64,000 bases of DNA from Dorea_A amylophila (lineage in GTDB: Bacteria; Bacillota; Clostridia; Lachnospirales; Lachnospiraceae). Of this stretch, positions 17,419 to 27,733 are shown in pieces. The position numbers and the translations under genes are program-made. Location of the stretch: positions 1-64,000 of the forward strand of contig NZ_JAOQJW010000010.1 in assembly GCF_025567265.1 (NCBI RefSeq). The letters run 5' to 3'. The notes below the pieces were generated by a model. The model saw nothing but the letters and a program-made list of their open reading frames with translations. It was not told where the DNA came from and made no database searches. Within the stretch, counting starts at the first letter, position 1. Every line of letters starts with the position of its first letter.

Positions 17419-18480
17419 TTAAATATTCAGGGAATCTCCACGGTCTGTTACAACCTGATATCCAACGGATTTCATCCGCATTTCCAGACAATGTCTGCAC
17501 TGGGCGGATTCATCTCCGGTACAGATCTTATTATCATATAGAAGATAATCTTTCCGGACTTCCGTCGGTGAGAGATTTGGCATTACAACATTGGCTCCGG
17601 CAAGGATTCCGAGTTCACGTCCTTTCGGATGGATGGTTCCAAGTGCAGTTGTGGCCGGAAGCAGAACCTTTGGAATCATCAGACGAATCAGACCAAGCAT
17701 ATATAAGGTAAGCTCCAGTGTTCCCGCAGCTTCTCCGGCAAATGGGGTATCATGGTGTGGGATGAACGGACCGATTCCAATCATGTGTGGATTCAGTTCT
17801 TTCATGAAAAGCATATCTTCTGCCAGATATTCCGGTGTCTGATAAGGCGATCCCACCATGAATCCGCAGCCGACCTGATAACCGATGTCCTTTAAGTTAC
17901 GCAGACACTGCTGTCTGTGTCTGGGACTAAGATTTGATGGATGAAGCTGTCTGTAATGTTCGTGATTATAAGTTTCATGACGCAGAAGATAACGGTCGGC
18001 GCCTGCATCGAAGTAAGCCTGGTAACTTTCTTTTGATTTTTCACCGATGGAGAGGGTGATGGCGCAGTCGGGATATTGCTCTTTGATCATTCGGATCAGA
18101 TGGATGATGCGTTCATCTGTATAATAGCCGTCTTCTCCACCTTGCAAGACAAAGGTACGGAAGCCAAGGTCATATCCTTCTTTACAACAATTCAGGATGT
18201 CTTCTTCTGACAGACGATACCGGTGTGCGTTTCCATTGCTTTTCCGTATGCCGCAGTAGAGACAGTCATTTTTACAATAGTTGGTAAATTCGATCAGTCC
18301 GCGCACGTAGACGTCGTGTCCGTAATAGCGGTGGCGCTCTTTGCGTGCCAGGGAAAAGAGATATTCGGAAAGTTCCGGAGTGCGTCCCTCGATCAGTGTG
18401 ATCCATTCTTCTTTGGTAAGTGTATGTTCCTTGTGTAATTTATCAATGAAACTTTTTTGATTTTGGTTATCTGTATTCAT
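17419..18480 (-). CDS. hydE: [FeFe] hydrogenase H-cluster radical SAM maturase HydE
   Basis: Radical SAM enzyme that helps to build the dithiomethylamine-bridged diiron subcluster. The CxxxCxxC motif is in FTNYCKNDCLYCGIR near residues 67-79, followed by the SAM-binding VLQGGEDGYYTDE segment and NLSPTEVRKDY near the end. The 353-residue length is standard. It is the first gene of the hydE-hydF-GNAT set, divergent from the membrane-protein gene at 18623. Its presence implies that the organism makes H2 by an [FeFe] enzyme encoded elsewhere. Confidence 0.96.
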   Translation of the reverse strand: MNTDNQNQKSFIDKLHKEHTLTKEEWITLIEGRTPELSEYLFSLARKERHRYYGHDVYVRGLIEFTNYCKNDCLYCGIRKSNGNAHRYRLSEEDILNCCKEGYDLGFRTFVLQGGEDGYYTDERIIHLIRMIKEQYPDCAITLSIGEKSKESYQAYFDAGADRYLLRHETYNHEHYRQLHPSNLSPRHRQQCLRNLKDIGYQVGCGFMVGSPYQTPEYLAEDMLFMKELNPHMIGIGPFIPHHDTPFAGEAAGTLELTLYMLGLIRLMIPKVLLPATTALGTIHPKGRELGILAGANVVMPNLSPTEVRKDYLLYDNKICTGDESAQCRHCLEMRMKSVGYQVVTDRGDSLNI

Positions 18481-18622
18481 TTATAGTTGTCCTTTAATTG
18501 CTGGTTGTTGATAATCATCTCCATATAGTATATCATACTAATTAATAAGAGTAGACAATAAATTCATTGGAAACTTTGGAATGTAGTGTGGCAGCATAAA
18601 TAAAAAGGAAAGGAAACAAATT

Positions 18623-19468
18623 ATGGGAATCGGCAAAAGAATATTAAATGTACTGATCGGACTGTTGTTTATCATAAGTGTAACGGTATTGGGATCAAGT
18701 TTTCTGGCGAAAAAGGTATTGGTGGATGCAATCAGTCAGGCAGGAGTCGATACTGCAATTTCACACCGGATGATGGATGCTGTATTCGGTTATGCAGGAG
18801 CGGATGATACGGAATGGATCGCAAAGATACAGAACAAGATCGAGAAAAACGGAGAAGTACAGGCAATTACACAAAAGGTCATGAACGAGATAACAGAGGA
18901 TCTTTCCAGCGGAAAAGCGTACAAAGACGTAGATGTAACAAAAGAACTGAATCGGATTCTGGATGACAGTATGCAGGAAATTAAGGATACGAATCCGGAA
19001 TTAAATGACGATATGCTGGCAATGATGAAACAGCAGTTGAAAGAAGAACTGGTTGATGTGCAGGATGTGCTGAACAGCTATGCTTCAAACCTGTATGATA
19101 ATATGAACGATACCAGTACGGTGCAGGGAAAAGTTGCAAAGCTTTATACCATATTATTGTCTATGCCGTGCCGTGTGGCAGCGGGAGCAGCAATCCTGAT
19201 TCTTGCGGTTCTGACGATTCTACTGGGCTATCCAAGATACAGAGGTCTCTTTTCACTTGGTGTAGAAGGTCTGATCTGCGGTGCTATCTTTGCGCCGGGA
19301 ATCGGACTTATGGGAAATAAGGTACTCAGCTTACTGACGGACAGAATACTTGGACGTACGATTGATGTGAATTTGAAGGCATTCCTTTGGATGGGATGTA
19401 TCTCTGCCGGAGCAGGAGTGGTATTCCTGCTTGCAGGGCTGATCGTGAGCTGGAAAGATGACAGATAA
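18623..19468 (+). CDS. Uncharacterised membrane protein
   Basis: A 281-residue protein not assigned to a known family. One N-terminal membrane helix (residues ~8-30) is followed by a ~150-residue, largely helical and charged outside segment (residues ~35-180), then three hydrophobic helices (~187-275). The layout of an anchor, an extracytoplasmic helical domain and a C-terminal helix bundle resembles several Firmicutes envelope proteins of unknown role. AAAGGAAAGGAAAC lies upstream of the ATG. It reads away from hydE. Confidence 0.7.
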   Translation: MGIGKRILNVLIGLLFIISVTVLGSSFLAKKVLVDAISQAGVDTAISHRMMDAVFGYAGADDTEWIAKIQNKIEKNGEVQAITQKVMNEITEDLSSGKAYKDVDVTKELNRILDDSMQEIKDTNPELNDDMLAMMKQQLKEELVDVQDVLNSYASNLYDNMNDTSTVQGKVAKLYTILLSMPCRVAAGAAILILAVLTILLGYPRYRGLFSLGVEGLICGAIFAPGIGLMGNKVLSLLTDRILGRTIDVNLKAFLWMGCISAGAGVVFLLAGLIVSWKDDR

Positions 19469-19557
19469 AAATCCAAAATTTTGAAATATGGAATTGCATG
19501 TTATAAAAAGACATGTAAAGCTGCATTAAAGATTGAAGAATAGGAGCTGATTCAAAC

Positions 19558-20055
19558 ATGGAAACACAACATATCATCCACAATTTCGAACCAATCTACA
19601 ATGAACATTCCAAAATCCTGATGCTCGGAACCATGCCGTCTCCGAAATCCCGTGAAGTCGGCTTCTACTACGGCCATCCAAGAAACAGATTCTGGAAAGT
19701 TGTATCGGATGTCTGTGGAGAAGCGTATCCGGAGACAAGAGAAGATAAGATTACATTTGCATTAAGAAATGGTATTGCAGTATGGGATGTGTTGGCGGGA
19801 TGTGATATCAAAGGAGCAGATGACAGCAGTATCCGCAATCCACAGCCGAATGATATGAGCAGGATACTTGAATGTGCTGATATCAAAGCAATCTTTACGA
19901 CGGGAACGAAAGCGTTCCAATTATATAAGAAGTTCTGTTATCCGAAGACTGGGATTATGGCAATCGGGTTACCATCCACCAGTCCGGCAAACTGCAGAAC
20001 ATCGTATGAGCAGCTCTATGAAGCGTATTTTGAAATCAGAAAATATCTGGAATAA
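19558..20055 (+). CDS. DNA-deoxyinosine glycosylase (UDG superfamily)
   Basis: Base-excision repair enzyme that removes hypoxanthine (deaminated adenine) and perhaps uracil from DNA. The 165-residue sequence has the superfamily's first motif as LMLGTMPSPKSREVGFYYGHPRNRFWKV, NGIAVWDVLAGCDIKGADDSSIRNP in the middle, and a GLPSTSPANC motif at the C-terminal end. This pattern is typical of the TIGR04274-type hypoxanthine glycosylases. It stands between unrelated genes and seems monocistronic. Confidence 0.88.
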   Translation: METQHIIHNFEPIYNEHSKILMLGTMPSPKSREVGFYYGHPRNRFWKVVSDVCGEAYPETREDKITFALRNGIAVWDVLAGCDIKGADDSSIRNPQPNDMSRILECADIKAIFTTGTKAFQLYKKFCYPKTGIMAIGLPSTSPANCRTSYEQLYEAYFEIRKYLE

Positions 20056-20101
20056 GGAGTCAGATATTTTCTGATATCAAAGCAAGAGAGGATATAGTAT
20101 A

Positions 20102-21046
20102 ATGGATAATCTGGTGTTTAGTTTAAATGCAACAGTTCCCATTTTCTTAATGATGGTATTGGGACTGTTTTTCAATAAGATCGGGTGGATGGACGAAGAG
20201 TTTGCCAATAAGATGAACAAATTCGTCTTCCGGATACCACTGCCGGTATTATTATTCGGCGATCTGGCGGTCGTAGATATCAAGGAAGCGTGGGATACGA
20301 AATTCGTAATTTTCTGTTTTATTATTACATTGATCAGTATCACGATCGCAATTGGAATCTCCTGCCTGTTGAAAGACAGAAGCATCCAGGGAGAATTTAT
20401 CCAGGCGGCTTACCGGAGCAGTGCGGCGCTTCTGGGAATCGCATTTATCCAGAATATCTATGGTAATTCCGGACAGGCACCATTGATGATCATAGGAAGT
20501 GTACCGCTTTATAATATTATGGCGGTGGTTGTGCTGTCATTTTTCAAGCCGGGACAAAAAAGCATGGACAAAGCACTGGTTAAGAAGACACTGATCGGTA
20601 TCATTACGAATCCAATCATCATCGGTATTGCAGCAGGTCTGTTATGGTCGGCGCTGAAACTTCCGCTGCCGGTGATCTTACATAAAGCGGTCAGCAGTAT
20701 CGGCGGCGTAGCAACACCGATGGGACTGATGGCAATGGGAGCAACCTTTGATATTAAGAAAGCGTTTGGCAAGATCAAACCGACCGTGATCGCCGCATTT
20801 ATCAAATTAGTGGGATTTGTAGCAGTGTTCATGCCGCTTGCAGTAGTAATCGGATTCCGAAGAGAGAAACTGATCGCAATCTTAGTCATGCTTGGTTCAG
20901 CAACCACGGTCAGCAGTTATGTCATGGCTAAGAATATGGGACATGAAGGTGTCGTGTCATCAAGTGTAGTTATGCTGACGACGATGTGCAGTGCATTTAC
21001 GTTAACGGGATGGCTTTTCATCATGAAATGTTTCGGTCTGGTGTAA
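20102..21046 (+). CDS. AEC (auxin efflux carrier) family transporter
   Basis: A 314-residue membrane protein with about ten hydrophobic helices in two similar halves. Family patches are FLMMVLGLFFNKIGWMDEEF at the start and SIGGVATPMGLMAMGATFD in the middle. Bacterial members often export or import malate, malonate or amino acids; the substrate cannot be told here. A GAGAGG site lies upstream. The valS promoter begins 35 bases after its stop. Confidence 0.88.
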   Translation: MDNLVFSLNATVPIFLMMVLGLFFNKIGWMDEEFANKMNKFVFRIPLPVLLFGDLAVVDIKEAWDTKFVIFCFIITLISITIAIGISCLLKDRSIQGEFIQAAYRSSAALLGIAFIQNIYGNSGQAPLMIIGSVPLYNIMAVVVLSFFKPGQKSMDKALVKKTLIGIITNPIIIGIAAGLLWSALKLPLPVILHKAVSSIGGVATPMGLMAMGATFDIKKAFGKIKPTVIAAFIKLVGFVAVFMPLAVVIGFRREKLIAILVMLGSATTVSSYVMAKNMGHEGVVSSSVVMLTTMCSAFTLTGWLFIMKCFGLV

Positions 21047-21080
21047 CTCCTTAAGAGTTTCTGAAAAATCCCTAAAATCC

Positions 21081-21109
21081 TTGACAAATGGGGATTCGAT
21101 GGCTATCAT
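21081..21109 (+). promoter_or_regulatory. Promoter of the valS T-box leader
   Basis: Consensus -35 TTGACA (21081-21086), a 17-base spacer and -10 TATCAT (21104-21109). Confidence 0.85.
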
Positions 21110-21116
21110 ATTCAGT

Positions 21117-21396
21117 AGTTTATACGTAAAGGCATTGATGAAGAGGAGTACACGTAAGTTCGTCCATACCAGAGAGAGTGATCCATCGGCTGAGAGACAC
21201 TTAAGGAATACGAGACGTAGGAAGGTAGCTTCGGAGCCGGATGAGTGAACCTGAGACATATGATAAGACGGTAGTAGTTCATCCCGGAGTCGTTCCCGTT
21301 AAAGAATAAGATGAGATATATGGGGAAGAGTTTTCCTGTATAATGAAGGTGGTACCGCGACTACAATCGCCCTTTACGTAATGTAAAGGGTTTTTT
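21117..21396 (+). promoter_or_regulatory. T-box riboswitch, valine specific
   Basis: tRNA-sensing leader of valS. Stem I starts near 21131, with the loop-E AGTA element at 21148-21151. The likely specifier is GTA (21225-21227), followed by a purine and CTTC that pairs with an upstream GAAG; GUA is a valine codon. The T-box proper, AAGGTGGTACCGCG, lies at 21346-21359. The terminator pairs CCCTTTAC (21370-21377) with GTAAAGGG (21383-21390) and ends in six Ts. Uncharged tRNA-Val should stabilise the antiterminator and turn on valS. Confidence 0.93.
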
Positions 21397-21442
21397 CATG
21401 TAATAAAAAAATGTGAAAAAAGTGTGAAATGAGGAGGAAACT

Positions 21443-24103
21443 ATGAGCGAAAACCTGGAAAAGACTTACAATCCCAAAGCGATTGAAGCAAAGTTATATG
21501 AAAAATGGTGTGATAACAAATATTTCCACGCCGAAGTTGACAGAAGTAAGAAACCATTTACCACAGTAATGCCGCCACCGAACATTACAGGTAAGCTTCA
21601 CATGGGACATGCCCTTGATAATACACTGCAGGATATTCTGATCCGTTATAAGAGAATGCAGGGATACAATGCACTCTGGATTCCGGGAACAGACCATGCA
21701 GCTATCTCGACAGAAGTTAAGGTTACAAACCAGTTAAAAGAAGAAGGAATTGACAAGAAAGAATTAGGAAGAGAGAAATTCCTGGAAAGAACATGGCAGT
21801 GGAAAGAAGAATATGCCGGAACGATCGAGGGACAGCTTAAAAAATTAGGTGTATCCTGCGACTGGGACAGAGAGCGTTTTACAATGGACGAAGGATGTTC
21901 CAAGGCGGTAGAAGAAGTATTCATCAAATTATATAACGAAGGATATATTTACAAAGGTTCCAGAATCATCAACTGGTGTCCGGTATGTAAGACTTCTCTT
22001 TCTGATGCAGAGGTTGAACATGAGGAGCAGGACGGATTCTTCTGGCATATCAAGTATCCAATCGTTGGAACAGACGACTATTTGGAGATCGCAACGACAC
22101 GTCCGGAGACATTACTTGGAGATACTGCGATCGCAGTTCATCCGGATGATGAAAGATACAAAGACATCGTAGGAAAGATGTGTAAACTGCCTCTGACAGA
22201 CAGAGAAATCCCAATCGTTGCCGATTACTATGTAGACAAAGAGTTCGGAACAGGTGCGGTTAAGATCACACCGGCACATGATCCGAACGACTTCGAAGTT
22301 GGAAAACGCCACAACCTGCCAGAGATTAACATCATGAACGATGATGCAACGATCAACGAGCAGTACGGTGGAAAATACGCCGGAATGGACCGCTACGAAG
22401 CAAGAAAAGCGATGGTAGCTGATCTGGAAGAGCAGGGATATCTGGTAAAAGTGGTTCCACATTCTCATAATGTAGGAACACATGACCGCTGTCACACAAC
22501 CGTAGAGCCAATGATCAAGCAGCAGTGGTTCGTTAAGATGGAAGACCTTGCAAAACCAGCGATTGAAGCGATCAAGAACGGCGACTTAAGATTCGTTCCG
22601 GAACGTTTCAATAAGATCTATCTGCACTGGCTTGAGAATATCCGTGACTGGTGTATTTCCCGTCAGATCTGGTGGGGACACAGAATTCCGGCTTATTACT
22701 GCGACGAGTGTGGTGAAGTAGTAGTTGGACACGGCGCACCGGAGAAATGCCCGAAATGCGGATGCACACATTTTACACAGGATGAAGATACACTGGATAC
22801 ATGGTTCAGTTCAGCACTGTGGCCATTCTCAACACTCGGATGGCCGGATAAGACAGAGGATCTGGATTACTTCTATCCGACAGATGTTCTGGTAACAGGC
22901 TATGATATTATCTTCTTCTGGGTAATCCGTATGGTATTCTCAGGATATGCACATACTGGAAAAGCACCGTTCCATACAGTATTTATCCATGGTCTGGTCC
23001 GTGACTCACAGGGACGCAAGATGAGTAAATCCCTTGGAAATGGTATCGATCCGCTGGAGATCATCGATCAGTATGGTGCAGATGCACTTCGTATGACATT
23101 AATGACAGGTAATGCACCTGGTAATGATATGCGTTTCTACAATGAACGTGTAGAAGCAAGCCGTAACTTTGCAAATAAAGTATGGAATGCTTCCAGATTT
23201 ATCATGATGAATCTGGGCGATAAAGAACTGAAAAAACCGGCTGATTTTACTGTACGTCCGGCTGACAGATGGATCATGTCCAAGTGCAACAATCTTGTAA
23301 AAGATGTAACAGAAAATATGGACAAGTTTGAACTTGGTATCGCACTTTCCAAGATATACGACTTCTTATGGGATGAATTCTGTGACTGGTATATTGAGAT
23401 TGCAAAATACCGTATCTACCATGCAGAGGAAGATCCACAGGGAGCAAACGATGCATTATGGACACTGAAAGAAGTACTGAAGAAATCTCTGAAACTGCTT
23501 CATCCATATATGCCGTTCGTTACAGAAGAGATCTACAGCAAGTTAGTACCGGAAGAAGAGTCACTGATGATGTCTGACTGGCCGGTATATGAAAAAGACT
23601 GGAACTTCCCGATCGCAGAGAACATTGTAGAGCACTACAAAGAGATCATCCGTGGTATCCGTAACGTACGTGCAGAGATGAATGTTCCAAATTCAAGAAA
23701 AGCAACTGCTTATGTTGTATGTGAAGATGAACAGCTCGGATCAGGTCTTGCAATGTTAAGTAATGCAGCTCAGAATATGGCAGCACTTAATAAACTGGTA
23801 CTTCAGAAGACGACAGAAGGCATTGCGGAAGACGCAGTATCTATTGTAGTTCCGGATGCAACGGTATATCTTCCACTGGAAGAGCTGATCGACTTTGAAC
23901 AGGAGATCGAACGTCTGACAAAAGAAGAGGAAAGACTGACAAAAGAGATCGCACGTTCAAACGGAATGCTGAACAACGAAAAATTTGTAAGTAAAGCACC
24001 GGCTGCAAAGGTTCAGGAAGAAAGAGAAAAACTGGAAACTTATCAGCAGATGATGGCTCAGGTAAAAGAAAGGCTGGAAGGATTAAAAGCAAAACAGTCT
24101 TAA
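21443..24103 (+). CDS. valS: Valyl-tRNA synthetase
   Basis: Class I aminoacyl-tRNA synthetase that charges tRNA-Val and edits mischarged threonine. The HIGH motif appears as KLHMGHAL and the KMSKS loop as GRKMSKSLGNG. The CP1 editing domain lies between, with a CxxC pair set (YYCDECG and CPKCGCTH) in the connective region. The C-terminal ~70 residues are the family's coiled-coil arm (LEELIDFEQEIERLTKEEE). The 886-residue length is normal. Its specificity agrees with the GUA specifier in the leader. Confidence 0.98.
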   Translation: MSENLEKTYNPKAIEAKLYEKWCDNKYFHAEVDRSKKPFTTVMPPPNITGKLHMGHALDNTLQDILIRYKRMQGYNALWIPGTDHAAISTEVKVTNQLKEEGIDKKELGREKFLERTWQWKEEYAGTIEGQLKKLGVSCDWDRERFTMDEGCSKAVEEVFIKLYNEGYIYKGSRIINWCPVCKTSLSDAEVEHEEQDGFFWHIKYPIVGTDDYLEIATTRPETLLGDTAIAVHPDDERYKDIVGKMCKLPLTDREIPIVADYYVDKEFGTGAVKITPAHDPNDFEVGKRHNLPEINIMNDDATINEQYGGKYAGMDRYEARKAMVADLEEQGYLVKVVPHSHNVGTHDRCHTTVEPMIKQQWFVKMEDLAKPAIEAIKNGDLRFVPERFNKIYLHWLENIRDWCISRQIWWGHRIPAYYCDECGEVVVGHGAPEKCPKCGCTHFTQDEDTLDTWFSSALWPFSTLGWPDKTEDLDYFYPTDVLVTGYDIIFFWVIRMVFSGYAHTGKAPFHTVFIHGLVRDSQGRKMSKSLGNGIDPLEIIDQYGADALRMTLMTGNAPGNDMRFYNERVEASRNFANKVWNASRFIMMNLGDKELKKPADFTVRPADRWIMSKCNNLVKDVTENMDKFELGIALSKIYDFLWDEFCDWYIEIAKYRIYHAEEDPQGANDALWTLKEVLKKSLKLLHPYMPFVTEEIYSKLVPEEESLMMSDWPVYEKDWNFPIAENIVEHYKEIIRGIRNVRAEMNVPNSRKATAYVVCEDEQLGSGLAMLSNAAQNMAALNKLVLQKTTEGIAEDAVSIVVPDATVYLPLEELIDFEQEIERLTKEEERLTKEIARSNGMLNNEKFVSKAPAAKVQEEREKLETYQQMMAQVKERLEGLKAKQS

Positions 24104-24149
24104 GAGAAGAAAGTTATAAATATTAAAACCTATAGACAACCATATATTT

Positions 24150-24179
24150 CCGCAGTTATCAGTAACAGGATAGCTGCGG
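24150..24179 (+). terminator. Hairpin between valS and the sulfatase gene
   Basis: CCGCAGTTATC (24150-24160) pairs with GATAGCTGCGG (24169-24179). There is no clear T-run on either strand, so termination would be weak. Confidence 0.45.
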
Positions 24180-24201
24180 ATTAGATATCAAAGGGGATTA
24201 T

Positions 24202-26406
24202 ATGAAAAAATTTCAGTTAAAGAAACCGGATATCAAGGGAAAAATCCGCAAAATAAGAAATTTGAAGAAAGAGGATGTCATTGCATACTGGAAAGGCAGA
24301 CATGAACGACGCGAGAGAATACTGGAAGCAAGACGTAACAGTGCATTTGCAAAGAAGATGCAGCCGGTCTATGCATTCATGAACCGATTCTCTTTGATAT
24401 TTCATGCACTGCTTGCGTGCATCATTAACTTTGCAATAGAAGCAATTTCCAGACATTCGCTCGCTGCTGCCTGGAACTATATGACAGGAACACCGTTGGT
24501 ATTTTTGTACAATGCGTTTATGATCTTCGTAACCTTCTCTATTGTATATCTGTTCAAGCGGAGGATCTTCGTCCGTATCATCATCAGTGCGTTGTGGATT
24601 ATCCTCGGAATTGCCAATGGATATATCCTGCTAAAGAGGGTTACACCGTTTAATGCACAGGATCTTAAAATCGCAGGAGACGGAATCGCACTGATCAATA
24701 ACTATTGTAATGGCTTTGAAGTCGTTGTGATCGCTATCGGAGCAGCTGCGCTTGTGGTCTGGCTGGTCTCGATGTGGAGACGCGGCGGACAGTATACAGG
24801 AAAGCTACACCACGTAGCATCGCTGCTGGGAATTGTTGTGTGCTGCATACTTTACACATTTGTCACGAATGCAGCAATAGACAAAAGAGTAGTATCTACG
24901 TATTTTGGAAATATTGCATTTGCCTATGAAGATTACGGTCTTCCATATTGTTTTTCGGCGAGTCTGTTCAATACCGGAATCAGTGAGCCAAACGGGTACA
25001 CAAAGAAAAAAATGGCAAAGATCAATAAAAACGGAGAGCTGAATAAGAGCACAACAAGCCGTTCTTCCGATGAACTTCCGAATATTATTGTAGTACAGCT
25101 GGAGTCATATTTTGATGTGGCAAATGCAGAGTTCTTTACCACATCTGAAGATGCGTGTCCAAACCTGCATAATTTATACCAGAATTATTCATCCGGATAT
25201 TTCAAGGTACCGTCGGTGGGAGCCGGTACGGCAAATACAGAGTTTGAAGTACTGACAGGAATGAATCTCCGTTACTTCGGACCGGGAGAATATCCATATA
25301 AGACATACTCGAAGAAACATCCGACAGAGAGTGCTGCAACCGCACTTGCCGCACTTGGATACGGGACACATGCATTGCATGATAATACAGGTAACTTCTA
25401 TAGCCGTGCCAATGTCTTTAACAATATGGGATTTGATACATTTACCAGTAAGGAGTTCATGAATGTCCTTCAGACGACAGAGAACGGCTGGGCGAAGGAT
25501 GAGATCCTGACACAGCATATCATGGAAGCCATGGATACATCAGATCAAGAAGACTTTGTATTCACTGTCAGTGTTCAGGGACATGGAAACTATCCGGAGA
25601 CGCAGTTGATCGAAAATCCAAAGATCAAGGTTGAAGGAATTGAAGATGAAGCACTAAAAAATAAATGGGAATATTATGTGAATCAGGTCTATGAGATGGA
25701 TCAGTTTGTTGGTGATCTGATCAAGGCAGTGGAAGCAAGAAAGGAACCGTCTGTAGTTGTATTTTATGGGGATCATCTTCCAACCATGGGACTGAAAGCA
25801 GAAGACTTAAAGAGCCGTTATTTATATAATACAAATTATGTGATCTGGGATAATGTCGGACTTCAGAAACAGGACAAGAATATTCCTGCTTACCAGCTGA
25901 TGTCAGAGATCCTGAACAGACTGGATATTCATTCCGGTACAGTGTTCAATTACCATCAGCAGAGAAAAGGAACGAAGAATTATCTTTCAGACCTGGAACT
26001 TCTGCAGTATGATATCCTGTATGGAAAGCAGTATGTTTATAACAATCATCCTCCGATCACGGAAGGGCATATGGTAATGGGAATCCGTGATGTGTCATTG
26101 AGCAGTATTGTTCCGCAGCTCAGCAGCGGATATAGTCTGTACGGCGAGAACTTTACAAAATACAGCCGCGTATATGTGAATGGAGAAAAGCAGAAGAGCA
26201 GTTTCCTGAATAATACACGTATTAATCTATCAGAGACAGAATTGCAAGACGGAGATGTAATACAGGTCGGACAGGTTGGCTCCAGTGATACAATCTTCCG
26301 GATGTCCGATAAATATATTTATCAGAACGGACAGCTTGTAAAACAGGAAGGTACAGCAACCGATAAGAACAAATCTTGGGTGGATCAGGAATATGATGTT
26401 AAATAA
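24202..26406 (+). CDS. LTA synthase family membrane sulfatase
   Basis: Polytopic enzyme of the LtaS/phosphoglycerol transferase group, which transfers glycerophosphate to cell-envelope polymers. After a basic N-terminal region come about five membrane helices (residues ~65-240). The extracytoplasmic alkaline-phosphatase-fold domain spans ~295-600. The metal and nucleophile residues are visible in VVQLESY, GAGTANTEFEVLTG (catalytic Thr) and FYGDHLPTMG. A ~100-residue tail follows the catalytic domain. The 734-residue length exceeds LtaS because of the basic N-terminus and the tail. The true product (LTA or another polymer) is not certain. Confidence 0.88.
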   Translation: MKKFQLKKPDIKGKIRKIRNLKKEDVIAYWKGRHERRERILEARRNSAFAKKMQPVYAFMNRFSLIFHALLACIINFAIEAISRHSLAAAWNYMTGTPLVFLYNAFMIFVTFSIVYLFKRRIFVRIIISALWIILGIANGYILLKRVTPFNAQDLKIAGDGIALINNYCNGFEVVVIAIGAAALVVWLVSMWRRGGQYTGKLHHVASLLGIVVCCILYTFVTNAAIDKRVVSTYFGNIAFAYEDYGLPYCFSASLFNTGISEPNGYTKKKMAKINKNGELNKSTTSRSSDELPNIIVVQLESYFDVANAEFFTTSEDACPNLHNLYQNYSSGYFKVPSVGAGTANTEFEVLTGMNLRYFGPGEYPYKTYSKKHPTESAATALAALGYGTHALHDNTGNFYSRANVFNNMGFDTFTSKEFMNVLQTTENGWAKDEILTQHIMEAMDTSDQEDFVFTVSVQGHGNYPETQLIENPKIKVEGIEDEALKNKWEYYVNQVYEMDQFVGDLIKAVEARKEPSVVVFYGDHLPTMGLKAEDLKSRYLYNTNYVIWDNVGLQKQDKNIPAYQLMSEILNRLDIHSGTVFNYHQQRKGTKNYLSDLELLQYDILYGKQYVYNNHPPITEGHMVMGIRDVSLSSIVPQLSSGYSLYGENFTKYSRVYVNGEKQKSSFLNNTRINLSETELQDGDVIQVGQVGSSDTIFRMSDKYIYQNGQLVKQEGTATDKNKSWVDQEYDVK

Positions 26407-27733
26407 AAAAGAACCAGAAGTGTTCACATATGAAGAGGCAGCCGCATATATCGAAGAAATTCCGAAATTTACAAAAAAACATACGCTGGAGCACACAAAA
26501 TTATTTTTAAAAAGATTAGGAAATCCGGCAGTGGACAGGAAAATCGTCCACGTTGCCGGAACCAATGGAAAAGGGTCTGTATGTGCATACTTACAGGCCA
26601 TACTTATGGCAGAGGGGAAGAGAACCGGGTTCTTTACATCCCCTCATCTTGTATCTGTAAATGAAAGGATACGGATGGATAATGTACAGATAGATAATAA
26701 GACATTTCTTGAAGTATTCCGCAAGGTTTTAAAAACAGTCCGCCGGATGGTGGAAGATGGAATCGAACATCCGTCTTATTTTGAATTTTTATTCGGAATG
26801 GGGATGACTGCATTTGCAGAAACAGATGTAGAATATATTATCCTGGAGACCGGACTGGGAGGAAGACTGGATGCAACAAATGCGGTTGAGAAGCCGGCAC
26901 TGTCCATCATTACGTCTATCAGTCTGGATCATACGGCGATTCTTGGTGATACGATCAGGAAGATCGCAGTTGAAAAAGCCGGAATCATTAAACCAAAAGT
27001 TCCGGTATTCTTTGACGGAAGTAATAAAGAAGCGGCAGAAGTAATCCGGACAAAGGGAGAAGAACTGGGCGTATATTGTAGAGAAGTCACGAATCATGCG
27101 TATGAAATCCGGGAAGTTCACCGGAAATATATTGCATTTTCCAGACGGAGTGCGTATGATAAAGATGTTATCTTTCAGGTGCCGATGTGCGGATGCTATC
27201 AGGCGATGAATGCAGAACTTGCACTGGAAGCGTCGGAATATCTGCTTGCGGGAGAAGAGATACATATGGACCGGTGGAAACAGGTACTTGCACAGCTTCA
27301 CTGGGAAGGACGTATGGAACGGATCGGAGCACATATCACGGTAGACGGTGCGCATAATCCGGGTGCAATGCAGGCGTTTGTAGAAAGCGTAAAGGCACTG
27401 GATGAGTCTGAACGCGGTGAGATGATATTATTATTTTCCGCAGTATCGGATAAGAAGTACGATGAGATGATAGAATACCTGTGCGGGAATCTGGATGTGA
27501 AAGCATATATCGTCACACAGATCGAAGACGAGAGAGGTGTTCCGGTTGAGGAACTTGCAGATATCTTCCGCCGGTATACAGACAGACCGGTGTATTGTAA
27601 AGAACGATTGGAAGATGCCGTCAGAACGGCACTGGATAAACGGGGGGAGTCAGGAGAGATATACTGTCTTGGCTCATTATACCTTGTAGGGATGATAAAA
27701 AAGTTACTGGCAGGAGGTGCCATAGATGCTTGA
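26393..27733 (+). CDS. folC: Bifunctional folylpolyglutamate/dihydrofolate synthase FolC
   Basis: Mur-ligase-type enzyme that adds glutamate to folates or forms dihydrofolate from dihydropteroate. Signatures are VAGTNGKGSVCAYL (P-loop), TSPHLVSVNERIR, LETGLGGRLDATN and VDGAHNPGAMQAF. The 446-residue length is normal. Its ATG overlaps the end of the sulfatase gene by 14 bases, so it is translationally coupled. An ATG one codon downstream is equally possible. Confidence 0.95.
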   Translation: MMLNKKEPEVFTYEEAAAYIEEIPKFTKKHTLEHTKLFLKRLGNPAVDRKIVHVAGTNGKGSVCAYLQAILMAEGKRTGFFTSPHLVSVNERIRMDNVQIDNKTFLEVFRKVLKTVRRMVEDGIEHPSYFEFLFGMGMTAFAETDVEYIILETGLGGRLDATNAVEKPALSIITSISLDHTAILGDTIRKIAVEKAGIIKPKVPVFFDGSNKEAAEVIRTKGEELGVYCREVTNHAYEIREVHRKYIAFSRRSAYDKDVIFQVPMCGCYQAMNAELALEASEYLLAGEEIHMDRWKQVLAQLHWEGRMERIGAHITVDGAHNPGAMQAFVESVKALDESERGEMILLFSAVSDKKYDEMIEYLCGNLDVKAYIVTQIEDERGVPVEELADIFRRYTDRPVYCKERLEDAVRTALDKRGESGEIYCLGSLYLVGMIKKLLAGGAIDA

